Origin: a virus
IMG/VR virus record: IMGVR_UViG_3300043436_001702
Coordinates: 1 to 25,176 of that record
Strand: one strand, 5' to 3'
DNA: 25,176 bases
In this document: positions 7,253 through 14,827 of the stretch, piece by piece
Position numbering within the stretch: the first letter of the stretch is position 1
How the letters are laid out: every line of letters begins with the position of its first letter
Program-made: the position numbers and the translations under genes
Notes under the pieces: generated by a model
What the model was told of the DNA's origin: nothing
The model's input: the letters and a program-made list of their open reading frames with translations, nothing else
The model's database searches: none

Positions 7253-7761
7253 CTTCCATACAGCGCACAGGCATAGCAGTGCTGCTGGCGCTGTTGGCGA
7301 TCTTTGCAATCTACAAATACGGCTACAACAGTGGCTGGGGTGATCGGGACGCTGAGATGCAAGTGCAGATTGCGGCCAAGAACGAAGAGGCGAGAGCCAA
7401 AGAACAAGAGATGGCCAAGGCTGTAGCCGACAAAGAAACCGAACTTAGAAAGGCCAACGATGTCATCAGCAAAAAGCAAACTGATCTTAATTCTGCCATT
7501 CGTGCTGGTAGGGTGCGCCTCCCCTCCGCAAGTTGCGTACAAGCCAGCCCAAGTACCCCCGTTGCCAGCGGAAATAGCCACCAAGCGCCAAGCCAACCTG
7601 ACCGAGCGCCTGACCCAGATACTGGTCCCAGTGAGTCCGAGCGGCAAACCCTCGAACTGATCGCGCAGATTGCAGCCGAAGGGGACAGGGCCATCAACCA
7701 ATTGAATGCGTGCATCGACGCATACGACAATATGAGGAACATCATCAATGGTCAACGCTGA
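7249..7761 (+). CDS. Rz: Rz-like inner-membrane spanin subunit
   Basis: The start at 7249 overlaps the upstream stop (ATGA) and follows AAAGAGG; it gives 170 residues. One N-terminal helix anchors it in the inner membrane (GIAVLLALLAIFAIYKYGY, about residues 8-26). The periplasmic part is a coiled coil, such as KEQEMAKAVADKETELRKAN, followed by a Pro/Ser linker and a second helix. This is the layout of Rz-type i-spanins, which pair with outer-membrane Rz1 to fuse the two membranes in the last lysis step. The Rz1 gene is nested within it in another frame. It overlaps the endolysin gene by 14 bases. Confidence 0.85.
   Translation: MTSIQRTGIAVLLALLAIFAIYKYGYNSGWGDRDAEMQVQIAAKNEEARAKEQEMAKAVADKETELRKANDVISKKQTDLNSAIRAGRVRLPSASCVQASPSTPVASGNSHQAPSQPDRAPDPDTGPSESERQTLELIAQIAAEGDRAINQLNACIDAYDNMRNIINGQR
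7460..7660 (+). CDS. Rz1: Rz1-like outer-membrane spanin lipoprotein, nested in Rz
   Basis: The gene lies wholly inside Rz in the +1 frame, as Rz1 does in phage lambda. The 66-residue product has a signal sequence (MSSAKSKLILILPFVLVGC) with the lipobox LVGC, so Cys19 should be lipidated. The mature part is short and Pro-rich (CASPPQVAYKPAQVPPLPAE), as expected for an o-spanin that spans the periplasm to meet Rz. The combination of nesting, lipobox and proline content makes the call firm although the start codon is not experimentally fixed. Confidence 0.85.
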   Translation: MSSAKSKLILILPFVLVGCASPPQVAYKPAQVPPLPAEIATKRQANLTERLTQILVPVSPSGKPSN

Positions 7762-8380
7762 ACAACTCAATAAACTCCACATCGGCCCTCAGTGGGTCGA
7801 TGCGCTAAACGCCACCTTTGAGCGATTCAACATCCTCACGCCTCGTCAGCAGGCTGCGTTCATCGGCCAGTGTGGCCATGAGAGCGCCAATTTTCGTGTT
7901 CTGGAGGAGAACCTCAACTACAGGGCTGCAACGCTGCTCAAACTCTTTCCCCGTACGCCACGGCGCACATGGGGCTTCACGCCTGAAGAGGCTGCTGCAT
8001 ATGAACGACAACCAAAGAAAATTGCAAACCGCATTTACAGCAACCGTATGTCAAATCGGGACGAGGCTTCTGGCGATGGGTATCGTTTTCGTGGCCGTGG
8101 TTGCATTCAGTTGACTGGCACTGCAAACTACCACCATGCAGGCAAGGCCCTCGGCGTGGACTTCATCATGGAGCCTGACCTTGTGGCTACGCCTCAGTAC
8201 GCTGCCTTGACCGCTGGGTGGTTCTGGAACACCCAAAAGCTGAACGACTTGGCTGAGTCTGGCAACAACTTGGCCCTCACAAAGCGGATCAACGGCGGCA
8301 CCATAGGACTGGATGACCGCATCATTCACACGAACCACGCATTGGCGGTACTGAGCGATCCCAACTACAATCTGGCCTAG
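7748..8380 (+). CDS. Endolysin, glycoside hydrolase family 19 type
   Basis: The 210-residue protein should cut the glycan strands of peptidoglycan from the inside. It has the GH19 lysozyme/chitinase-like features: CGHESANF with Glu45 and a second acid Glu54 nine residues later (LEEN), which match the catalytic spacing of phage GH19 endolysins, and RGRGCIQLTGTANY at residues 115-128, the family's substrate-cleft signature. No signal peptide or anchor helix is visible, so it needs a holin to reach the wall. There is no separate wall-binding domain. A GAGGA site at 7734-7738 precedes the ATG. It ends the lysis cluster. Confidence 0.9.
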   Translation: MVNAEQLNKLHIGPQWVDALNATFERFNILTPRQQAAFIGQCGHESANFRVLEENLNYRAATLLKLFPRTPRRTWGFTPEEAAAYERQPKKIANRIYSNRMSNRDEASGDGYRFRGRGCIQLTGTANYHHAGKALGVDFIMEPDLVATPQYAALTAGWFWNTQKLNDLAESGNNLALTKRINGGTIGLDDRIIHTNHALAVLSDPNYNLA

Positions 8381-8393
8381 TGAGGAATTCATC

Positions 8394-10040
8394 ATGGCTG
8401 TAATTTCGCTGACCAAATTCTCTGGCGTGGCACCAAGAGTGTCCCCCAACAAGTTGTCGCCCGAGTTGGCGCAGACAGCGAATAACGTCCGCCTCCTTGC
8501 CGGAACACTGGATGCGTGGACTGCTCCGCTCACTGTAGTGTCTGGCTTTACAGCTGCGCCTGTGTCCACGATCTACCGGTACGGCCAAGACCTTACTTCC
8601 GATACGCAGTATTGGTTTCACTGGACTGTTGACGTCGACATAGTCAAAGGCGCGATCGCCAACGACCAGACCGAGCGCACGTACTTCACGCACCCCACGC
8701 TGGGCCCGCGCATGACGTACAACACGTTGGCGCTCACAGGCGGTTCAGGTGATTACCCATGGGGCTCACGCCCTTTGGGAGTTCCTGCGCCCACAGCAAC
8801 TCCCGTGGCTACCGTAGGCACCGAAGGCGACACCAGCACCACTGCAGAAGTTCGTGTCTATGTCTACACATTTGTTACCTCGCTTGGCGAAGAGGGCCCC
8901 CCTAGCCCGCCTTCCAACGCCCTGACAATTCACCCCGACGGTGGAATCGCAGCCCTTGCTTCTATGGCAGGCGCTGCTCCTACTGGGTATTCTGGGTACA
9001 TTACGGCCAAACGTATCTACCGGACACTGACTGGTAATTTGGCCACTGAATACCAGTTTATTGACGAGATTCCGATCAACCAGACAACCTACTCGGACTC
9101 CATCCCCGGAGATGCGTTGGGCGAGATCATCCCCAGCGTGCAGTGGTTTCCACCTCCCAGCACCTCGTTTGGCATAGTGCAGATGGCCAACGGCATCATG
9201 TTGGTGTTTGATGGCTACGACATCTACCCATCTGAGGCTTATATTCCGTCGGCTTATCCTCCGGGCTACTCCCAAGCTGTGGACTTTCCTATTGTGGGTG
9301 GAGCAGCTGTAGGCACTACCGCGTTTGTGTTAACCACCGGTTTTCCCTACTTACTGACCGGGTCTGACCCATCGGCCATGTCACTGGTTCGGCTGGATAG
9401 CCCCCAGTCATGCGTAGCCAAGCGCTCAATCGCGGCGATAGATGGTGGCGTTATATACGCTTCACCTGACGGCTTGATCTACATTACCGGCACCGGGGCA
9501 GTGAACAACGTCACCGCGCAGTTTTTTAGTCGTAAAGAGTGGCAGGCGTTGGTTCCGTCAAGTATCCACGGGTATTACCACGAGGGGCGCTACCACGGGT
9601 TCTACAACAATGGAGCCGTGCAGAGAGGGTTTATCTTTGACCCTTCACAGGGCAACGCAGCTTTTACGTTCACTGACACCTATGCCACGGCTGGGTTCAC
9701 TGACATGGTGCAGGATGCTCTCTACCTCAAGGTGGGTACAAACGTCGTCAAGTGGAACGCGGACAACGACAAGCTAACCTATACGTGGCGTTCGGCTATT
9801 TTTGAAATGCCATCGCCTTGCAACAAGGGCTGCGCTCAGGTGGTAGCGAAAAGCTACCCTGCTACGTTCAAGCTATACGCTGACGGCGTACTAACACACA
9901 CGCAAACTGTGGCCAATGCCGATCCGTTTTGGTTGCCTAGTGGGTATAGCGCTCGATACTACGAGGTGGAGCTGAGTGGCACCGCCGAAATTCTGTCTGT
10001 GCATGTTGCGGACTCTATAGACGAGCTGGGAGCCCTATGA
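8394..10040 (+). CDS. Large beta-rich virion protein, tail hub candidate
   Basis: The start has a GAGGAATTC stretch (GAGGA) just upstream at 8382-8386. The 548-residue product opens with LTKFSGVAPRVSPNKL, an N-terminal motif that I associate with a conserved phage structural protein. It contains many strands, a loop pair EEGPPSPPSNAL near residue 170, and repeated Tyr/Gly-rich blade-like segments (VIYASPDGLIYITGTG), which suggest a beta-propeller-type fold. There is no signal peptide or membrane helix. A tail hub or nozzle role is inferred from fold impression and position before a fibronectin-III tail gene; no catalytic motif is visible. The stop overlaps the next start as ATGA. Confidence 0.6.
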   Translation: MAVISLTKFSGVAPRVSPNKLSPELAQTANNVRLLAGTLDAWTAPLTVVSGFTAAPVSTIYRYGQDLTSDTQYWFHWTVDVDIVKGAIANDQTERTYFTHPTLGPRMTYNTLALTGGSGDYPWGSRPLGVPAPTATPVATVGTEGDTSTTAEVRVYVYTFVTSLGEEGPPSPPSNALTIHPDGGIAALASMAGAAPTGYSGYITAKRIYRTLTGNLATEYQFIDEIPINQTTYSDSIPGDALGEIIPSVQWFPPPSTSFGIVQMANGIMLVFDGYDIYPSEAYIPSAYPPGYSQAVDFPIVGGAAVGTTAFVLTTGFPYLLTGSDPSAMSLVRLDSPQSCVAKRSIAAIDGGVIYASPDGLIYITGTGAVNNVTAQFFSRKEWQALVPSSIHGYYHEGRYHGFYNNGAVQRGFIFDPSQGNAAFTFTDTYATAGFTDMVQDALYLKVGTNVVKWNADNDKLTYTWRSAIFEMPSPCNKGCAQVVAKSYPATFKLYADGVLTHTQTVANADPFWLPSGYSARYYEVELSGTAEILSVHVADSIDELGAL

Positions 10041-12124
10041 GTTATAAGCCCGCGCCAGTCCCCGCACTACCTGCGAACGTCGATCCGCAGCTTCGCCAGT
10101 TTTTGTCGGCTATCAAAGAGTCGCTGGAAGTCCGCACGCGCCAGCGTGGTAGTCCTCTGGATGCCTCGCCCACGTTCAAAGACTTGCTGGACACCGGGTT
10201 GCTCAAAATTAAAGAGGGCGTCACCTCTATTGGTGGTAAACAGTATTCCGCTGAGCAGTTGCTTGGGTTGGTCGAGTTTTCATTGCCGAGCTGGGTGACT
10301 TCTGATACTGCACCCCCTGCGCCAACCGGGCTGGTTGTTACGACGGACAAAACCAATACCATCTTAATTTGGAACACCAGCGCGTTTGACCAGTACTCCC
10401 ATACTGAAATCTGGCGTGCAGACTACAACAACCTAAGTGCGGCCACCAAGATTGGCTCCACGTCAGGTAACACATACACAGACGGTTTGCCAGACGCTGG
10501 TAGCGCGTATTTTTACTGGATCAGGGACGTCGCGTACAACACACTTGCAGGGCCGTTCAACGATGTTAATGGCGCTGGCACCTTACTTGGCCCCGGCCCT
10601 GTTACGGTAACACGCACGTTTGTTGGCCCTGATGTAGATTTTGCGTGGCCAACACCCACAAGTAACCTTGCTGTCTCGCTGTACCTCATTGAATACTTTG
10701 ACGGCGGCTGGCTTCCGCTTGACCTTGTGTCTGGCAACTCACACCGCTTTCGCGCTTCGTGGGCTGGGACGCGCCAATTTCGCATTGCCGCTATCGACAT
10801 CAACAATGACCAAGGCGCGTACACCACGTTTAACGTCACTGTAGAAGTGCCCATTGCTCCTGCCGTAACCACAGAGTTTGACGGTGAACAGGTGTTGCTA
10901 ACTTGGTTGGTGCCTTCTGGCTCTTTACCTGTCGAGCGCTACGAGGTATATGACACGTCTGTCTCTCCGGCGGCACTACTGGCTACGCTGTACGCTACAG
11001 CGTTCAGGACTAAGGTCACATGGTTAAACAAGAATTTGTTGGTGCGGGCCGTCGACTCAGCGGGTAACTTTGGCGCTGTGCGGACAGTACCTGTGAACAT
11101 CGTTCCCGGGCAAGTTATCAACCTAACCACTGAGGTCATCGACAACAACGTGTTGTTCCGCTGGGCCAATAACCCCGGGTCGCTACCCATTGCCACTTAC
11201 GACCTGCGCCGAGGCCCAGTGTGGGCTACAGCTGATGACATTGGTCGCAAAGATGGCGGGTTTACGACGGTGTTTGAAGCTCCTCCGAGCCAGACGATCT
11301 ACACATACTGGCTTACAGCCATCGACACGGCGGGCAACTACGGGTCGCCGGTGAGCGTTACTGCCACAGTGAACGTGCCGCCCGACTATGTGTTGGCAAC
11401 CAACTTCATATCTACGTTTACAGGTACGCGCAGTAGCGCAGCTACTGACGGACAGGTATTGGCGATTCCTGTCGACAACGTACAGACATGGCAGGACCAC
11501 TTCACCAGCCGTAGTTGGGCGTCTCCGCAAGCACAGGTTACCGCAGGGTACCCTATCTTCATTCAGCCGGGTAATTTGTCCGGGTACTACGAAGAAGTGT
11601 TTGACTACGGCGCTACTCTGGCAGCTATGAAGATTGGCGTTACCTATCGCGAGATCGACGTAGCTGGAACTGTGTCCACGGCGGTTACCATAACTACAGC
11701 GCTGGATTCTGGGTTCACATCCAATGTGCAAACCTTCAGCGGCACGCAGGCTTATGCTGTCAACTTTCGATTTGTAAAGATGCGTATTACCGCTACCGCA
11801 ACCAACGACCAAGGTATCACAGAGATTGCTGACTTGACCGTTAAGCTGGACACAAAGCTGAAAACACAGACTGGGTCGGTGTCCGCGCTAAGCACTGATT
11901 CTGGTGGCACCACGGTTTTTCTGACTGAGAACCGGACAAGTACTGGCGTCAAGACATTCATTGACGTAGAATCAATCACCGTGTCTGCGAACACGACATC
12001 GCCGGTGTATGCAATCTATGACTTCACAGATTCGTACGACCCGCTGAGTTTCAAGGTGTTGCTGTACAACAGCAGCGGAACAAGAATTTCAGGCACTGTG
12101 AGCTACTCCGTGCGAGGATATTGA
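10037..12124 (+). CDS. Tail protein with fibronectin type III-like domains
   Basis: The 695-residue protein starts in an ATGA overlap with the hub candidate. Residues 1-90 form a helical and short-strand attachment region beginning MSYKPAPVPALPAN. Residues about 92-460 hold three or four fibronectin-III-like beta domains. The first has APPAPTGLVV, TEIWRADYNN and YFYWIRDVA, the usual FnIII strand pattern of phage tail-tip proteins; later units have RAVDSAGNFG and TAIDTAGNYG. Residues 460-695 are a beta-rich C-terminal region, possibly carbohydrate-facing. Such domains act as elongated spacers or sugar-contacting modules in adsorption. The exact place in the tail is not known. Confidence 0.7.
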   Translation: MSYKPAPVPALPANVDPQLRQFLSAIKESLEVRTRQRGSPLDASPTFKDLLDTGLLKIKEGVTSIGGKQYSAEQLLGLVEFSLPSWVTSDTAPPAPTGLVVTTDKTNTILIWNTSAFDQYSHTEIWRADYNNLSAATKIGSTSGNTYTDGLPDAGSAYFYWIRDVAYNTLAGPFNDVNGAGTLLGPGPVTVTRTFVGPDVDFAWPTPTSNLAVSLYLIEYFDGGWLPLDLVSGNSHRFRASWAGTRQFRIAAIDINNDQGAYTTFNVTVEVPIAPAVTTEFDGEQVLLTWLVPSGSLPVERYEVYDTSVSPAALLATLYATAFRTKVTWLNKNLLVRAVDSAGNFGAVRTVPVNIVPGQVINLTTEVIDNNVLFRWANNPGSLPIATYDLRRGPVWATADDIGRKDGGFTTVFEAPPSQTIYTYWLTAIDTAGNYGSPVSVTATVNVPPDYVLATNFISTFTGTRSSAATDGQVLAIPVDNVQTWQDHFTSRSWASPQAQVTAGYPIFIQPGNLSGYYEEVFDYGATLAAMKIGVTYREIDVAGTVSTAVTITTALDSGFTSNVQTFSGTQAYAVNFRFVKMRITATATNDQGITEIADLTVKLDTKLKTQTGSVSALSTDSGGTTVFLTENRTSTGVKTFIDVESITVSANTTSPVYAIYDFTDSYDPLSFKVLLYNSSGTRISGTVSYSVRGY

Positions 12125-12125
12125 C

Positions 12126-12911
12126 ATGGCTGACCATAGCAAACCAGTACTGACCAGCGCTTACGCCAACTTTGTTACGGAGTTGGATGCGCGATTTGAC
12201 GACCTCGCTGTTGGGATTGACCCTGCAGTAACGACTGCGACCAACATCCCGACAAACACTGTCCGTTGGTCTAGCGCGGCATCGAAGTGGCAGAAATACA
12301 ACGGTTCCACGTGGGCTGATCTGACTGCGCTGTATGCTATCAACATCTCCGGCAACGCGGCCACTGCTACCAACGGCGTTGTGACTTCTGGGTCGTACGC
12401 TGATCCTGCGTGGATCACATCGCTTGCGGGCTCCAAGGTCGCAGGCAACATTGCAGGCAACGCTGCTACAGCCACAACGCTGGCCACTGCGCGTACGATC
12501 AACGGCGTGAGCTTTAACGGTTCGGCCAACATTTCGGTCAACCTGAGCAACAACCTGACGTTCAATAACGGCGGCTCTGGCGCTGCCAGCGGCGTTAACT
12601 TCAGCGGCGGCACAGCCACAACGATCAGCTACAACACAATTGGGGCACCGTCCGCTGGCGGTACTGGTGCATCAGGCACTTGGGGTATCAACATTACTGG
12701 TAACGCCGCCACGGCGACAAGCGCCACAAGCGCCACAAGCGCCACAAGCGCCACAAATGCTACGAACGCAGCCAACTTAATTACCGCAAACTTCACCGTG
12801 CAACAATCCGGGTCTGATCTGGTGTTTTTGTATAACGGTACACGGATCGCAAAAATGACAAGTGCAGGCACGCTCGTCGCTATTCAGGTCCAAGGTAACG
12901 ACACCATTTAA
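12126..12911 (+). CDS. Tail fibre-like protein with GNAATAT repeats
   Basis: The 261-residue product starts one base after the previous stop, with AGGAT upstream. It opens with a region resembling fibre N-termini (PVLTSAYANFVTELDARFDDL), then a strand-rich segment with KWQKYNGSTWADLT. Repeats of GNAATAT and similar phage fibre motifs follow, with VSFNGSANISV in the style of many fibre shafts. A perfect 9-base tandem repeat encodes an SAT run at residues about 199-210. The C-terminus is a short strand-rich tip. No S74 domain is present, so maturation would differ from the main fibre. It may be a second, shorter fibre. Confidence 0.75.
   Translation: MADHSKPVLTSAYANFVTELDARFDDLAVGIDPAVTTATNIPTNTVRWSSAASKWQKYNGSTWADLTALYAINISGNAATATNGVVTSGSYADPAWITSLAGSKVAGNIAGNAATATTLATARTINGVSFNGSANISVNLSNNLTFNNGGSGAASGVNFSGGTATTISYNTIGAPSAGGTGASGTWGINITGNAATATSATSATSATSATNATNAANLITANFTVQQSGSDLVFLYNGTRIAKMTSAGTLVAIQVQGNDTI
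12721..12756 (+). repeat. Four perfect copies of a 9-base tandem repeat
   Basis: The unit gcgccacaa occurs four times without mismatch and is preceded by a degenerate partial copy (gcgacaa). The array encodes repeated Ser-Ala-Thr in the second fibre. Perfect identity suggests recent slippage. Gains or losses of whole units keep the frame, so the effect would be a length change in the shaft. Confidence 0.9.
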
Positions 12912-12922
12912 GGAGAAACGAA

Positions 12923-13396
12923 ATGCCAGTAACCGTACGGGGTGGAGACATCCTTTTCAATGATGGGTCAACGCAGGCAACTGCGGCTGTAACAGGCGCG
13001 ACTTTTACTGCTACTGATGCTATTGGTAGCGTTATGGTGCTTTCCTATACGGCAGCTATTGCTACTTTGGCAAACGGAAGAAAACCCGGAGATTCAATTT
13101 CTGGATCACTCCTTTTTCGGTGCACTGCTGGTAATAGTGGGCAGTGGTTTGGTAGCTCGGGTACATCTTTCCAAGTAGGGCAGATGGGTCAAGTACCCCT
13201 TACAGCAGCCGGGGGTTTTCCGGCTAACCTATCAAATCGGACAACGGCTTTTAATACACAACAGTACCCAAGCGGAACCGCCACTTGGTCACCTTGCAGC
13301 GGCACTTGGAGAGCGCTTAATAGCGCTCTGGGTCTGTATTATGATGGTTATTCTACTAGTATCGCGGCTGCTATGTTGTGCATCCGAATTGCATAA
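12923..13396 (+). CDS. Small tail fibre/tip protein
   Basis: A strong AAGGAGAAACG site precedes the ATG. The 157-residue product opens PVTVRGGDILFNDGSTQ, a motif found at the start of many short phage tip proteins. The middle is strand-rich (SISGSLLFRCTAGNSGQWFG) and the C-terminus, with WRALNSALGLYYDGYST, looks like a compact lectin- or tip-like fold. No catalytic motif is visible. It lies after the second fibre and before chaperone-type genes, so a receptor-contacting tip is a fair inference. Base composition is lower in GC than in neighbouring genes. Confidence 0.6.
   Translation: MPVTVRGGDILFNDGSTQATAAVTGATFTATDAIGSVMVLSYTAAIATLANGRKPGDSISGSLLFRCTAGNSGQWFGSSGTSFQVGQMGQVPLTAAGGFPANLSNRTTAFNTQQYPSGTATWSPCSGTWRALNSALGLYYDGYSTSIAAAMLCIRIA
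13310..13329. other. Perfect 8-bp hairpin with 4-base loop inside the tip gene
   Basis: The arms agagcgct and agcgctct are exact inverse complements around a taat loop, giving a 20-base hairpin. It lies inside the coding sequence (Ala-Leu-Asn-Ser-Ala-Leu). No T-run follows, so an intrinsic terminator is not supported. Confidence 0.6.
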
Positions 13397-13406
13397 GGAT
13401 AAAAAA

Positions 13407-13655
13407 ATGAACTTTTATTTTGTTAAAGACTTGGTTTGGGTAAATCCCGAACACACAACTTTTGATTGTGTCGTTGATTTTGAGGGTATTGGTGAAGTAC
13501 CGTTTGCTTGTCACACAGCAGACCCAGTTGAACATGCAATTCAAATTTGGAATCGTGCTATGGCCGGAGAGTTTGGCCCTATAGCCGAATATACTGAGCC
13601 TGAACCATCACCATTTACGCCTCCCCCAGATGCAATTCCCGGAGCGATTCTATGA
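13407..13655 (+). CDS. Small tail-fibre-associated protein (probable assembly protein)
   Basis: The ATG at 13407 has AAGGA at 13394-13398; the longer frame from 13341 lies inside the previous gene. The 82-residue product reads MNFYFVKDLVWVNPEHTTFD, with PFACHTADP, IWNRAMAGEFGPIAEY and a Pro-rich end. I recognise the AGEFGPIA-type motif in small proteins encoded directly after phage fibre genes, usually taken as fibre assembly helpers or tip subunits. The region is only about 37% GC by hand count of 13381-13560. It overlaps the cupin gene by 4 bases. Confidence 0.65.
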   Translation: MNFYFVKDLVWVNPEHTTFDCVVDFEGIGEVPFACHTADPVEHAIQIWNRAMAGEFGPIAEYTEPEPSPFTPPPDAIPGAIL

Positions 13656-14005
13656 GCGCACCAATAGTTCGCATCGGTTGTGTTGCTAATTTGTTTTCGC
13701 GCATGATGCGCTTCCAGAAAGCTGGCGACATTGAAATTGGTCACACTCACCAGTTCGATCACCTAACGCTGCTCGCCAAAGGCAAGTTAAAAGTGACGGT
13801 CGAAGGCGTCGCCTCCGAGTTCACCGCGCCGCACATGATCTACATCCACAAGGACAAGGTGCATGAGTTGGAAGCCTTGACCGATGAAACGGTGGCCTAT
13901 TGCATCCATGCGCTGCGAGACAAGGAAAACAGCGAAATCATTGACCCGTCTATGATTCCAGAGGGTATTAGCGCTATGGATTTAGCTGCCCCCATTTGTA
14001 AATAA
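13652..14005 (+). CDS. Cupin-domain protein
   Basis: The 117-residue protein forms a single cupin barrel. The first motif is visible as GHTHQFDHLTLLAKG: His31, His33 and His37 with Gly44 at the usual spacing, but His37 replaces the usual Glu. The second motif region gives His61, His66 and His71 (HMIYIHKDKVHELEA), where His71 is the expected fourth ligand. Such proteins bind a divalent metal and act as small enzymes or sugar/ligand-binding units. The substrate cannot be read. The gene overlaps the previous one by ATGA. Its place between fibre genes and a fibre chaperone hints at fibre or glycan modification, which is inference. Confidence 0.8.
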   Translation: MSAPIVRIGCVANLFSRMMRFQKAGDIEIGHTHQFDHLTLLAKGKLKVTVEGVASEFTAPHMIYIHKDKVHELEALTDETVAYCIHALRDKENSEIIDPSMIPEGISAMDLAAPICK

Positions 14006-14006
14006 C

Positions 14007-14393
14007 ATGCCCTACGCCTTCCTGAACCCCGACGGCACCATCAAGATGGTGGTGCCCAAACCCACCCCGTTTATGCGCGTGGAGCCCGGGGAGCGCATCG
14101 TCAAATACAACCCGCCAACGTTGGATGATAGTTTGTATGCTGCATCCGCAGTTACCCCCGTGCCCGCAGAGTCGATGGAAGTGGAGTTCACGATTCAGGC
14201 GCTGCCCGACGAAATTGTCTGGCCCACCATCCGCACGCGCAGAGACGCCCTGCTGGTGCAGTCCGACTGGACCCAGCTGCCTGATGTCCCTCTGGAAGAC
14301 AAAGCTGCGTGGGCCATTTACCGTCAGGCTTTGCGCGACGTCACAGAACAACCTGATCCGCACAATATCGTCTGGCCAACTCCCCCGCAGTAA
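14007..14393 (+). CDS. Tail fibre assembly chaperone-like protein
   Basis: The start lies just after the cupin stop. The 128-residue protein has a short beta N-terminus (MPYAFLNPDGTIKMVV) and a conserved C-terminal half, RRDALLVQSDWTQLPD followed by WAIYRQALRDVT and a Pro-rich end (PDPHNIVWPTPPQ). This SDWTQLPD ... YRQALRD pattern is that of phage tail assembly chaperones (Phage_tail_APC-like). These proteins help fold or attach fibres during assembly and are usually absent from the mature particle. The position after several fibre genes agrees. Confidence 0.85.
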   Translation: MPYAFLNPDGTIKMVVPKPTPFMRVEPGERIVKYNPPTLDDSLYAASAVTPVPAESMEVEFTIQALPDEIVWPTIRTRRDALLVQSDWTQLPDVPLEDKAAWAIYRQALRDVTEQPDPHNIVWPTPPQ

Positions 14394-14407
14394 GCCATAA
14401 TCCGCGC

Positions 14408-14824
14408 ATGGCACACCTCGTCTATGACCAGAAAGAACGCATTGGTGCATGGGTCGCTGAGCAGGTCAACCAGAACGCTGACTGGGGCAGTTTCTACGCC
14501 ATTGGCGTTGTGAGTGGTGACGAAGTTTTGGCTGGCGTGGTCATCAACAACTACAACGGGGCCAACGCCACGTGCCACATTGCCATCGTCCGGCAGACCA
14601 AACAGATCGTTCCGCTGTTCCAAGCGGTGTGCGACTACGCATTCAGACATTGTGGGCTGAAAAGATTGACTGGCATGGTTCCCTCAAATGAGCCTAAAAT
14701 ACTGGCATTTGACAAACACCTCGGATTTGAGGAAGAGTTCGTCATGAAAGACGGTGCCCCCGGTGCCGACATGCACGTTTTGGTAATGCGGCCTGACACC
14801 TGTCGGTGGCTGCGCAAGGAGTAA
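14408..14824 (+). CDS. GNAT-type N-acetyltransferase-like protein
   Basis: The 138-residue product has the secondary-structure order and motifs of a small GNAT domain: a strand pair GVVINNYNGANATCHIAI, a helix LFQAVCDYAFRHCG, then RLTGMVPSNEPKILAFDKHLGF, the typical Asn-x-x-S/A...LGF acceptor-binding part. The acetyl-CoA pyrophosphate loop is weak, as in other phage members. GNAT enzymes move an acetyl group from acetyl-CoA to an amine. The substrate is unknown. It lies between the assembly chaperone and the first internal virion protein. A host-protein target or virion protein modification are both possible. Confidence 0.7.
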   Translation: MAHLVYDQKERIGAWVAEQVNQNADWGSFYAIGVVSGDEVLAGVVINNYNGANATCHIAIVRQTKQIVPLFQAVCDYAFRHCGLKRLTGMVPSNEPKILAFDKHLGFEEEFVMKDGAPGADMHVLVMRPDTCRWLRKE

Positions 14825-14827
14825 ATT

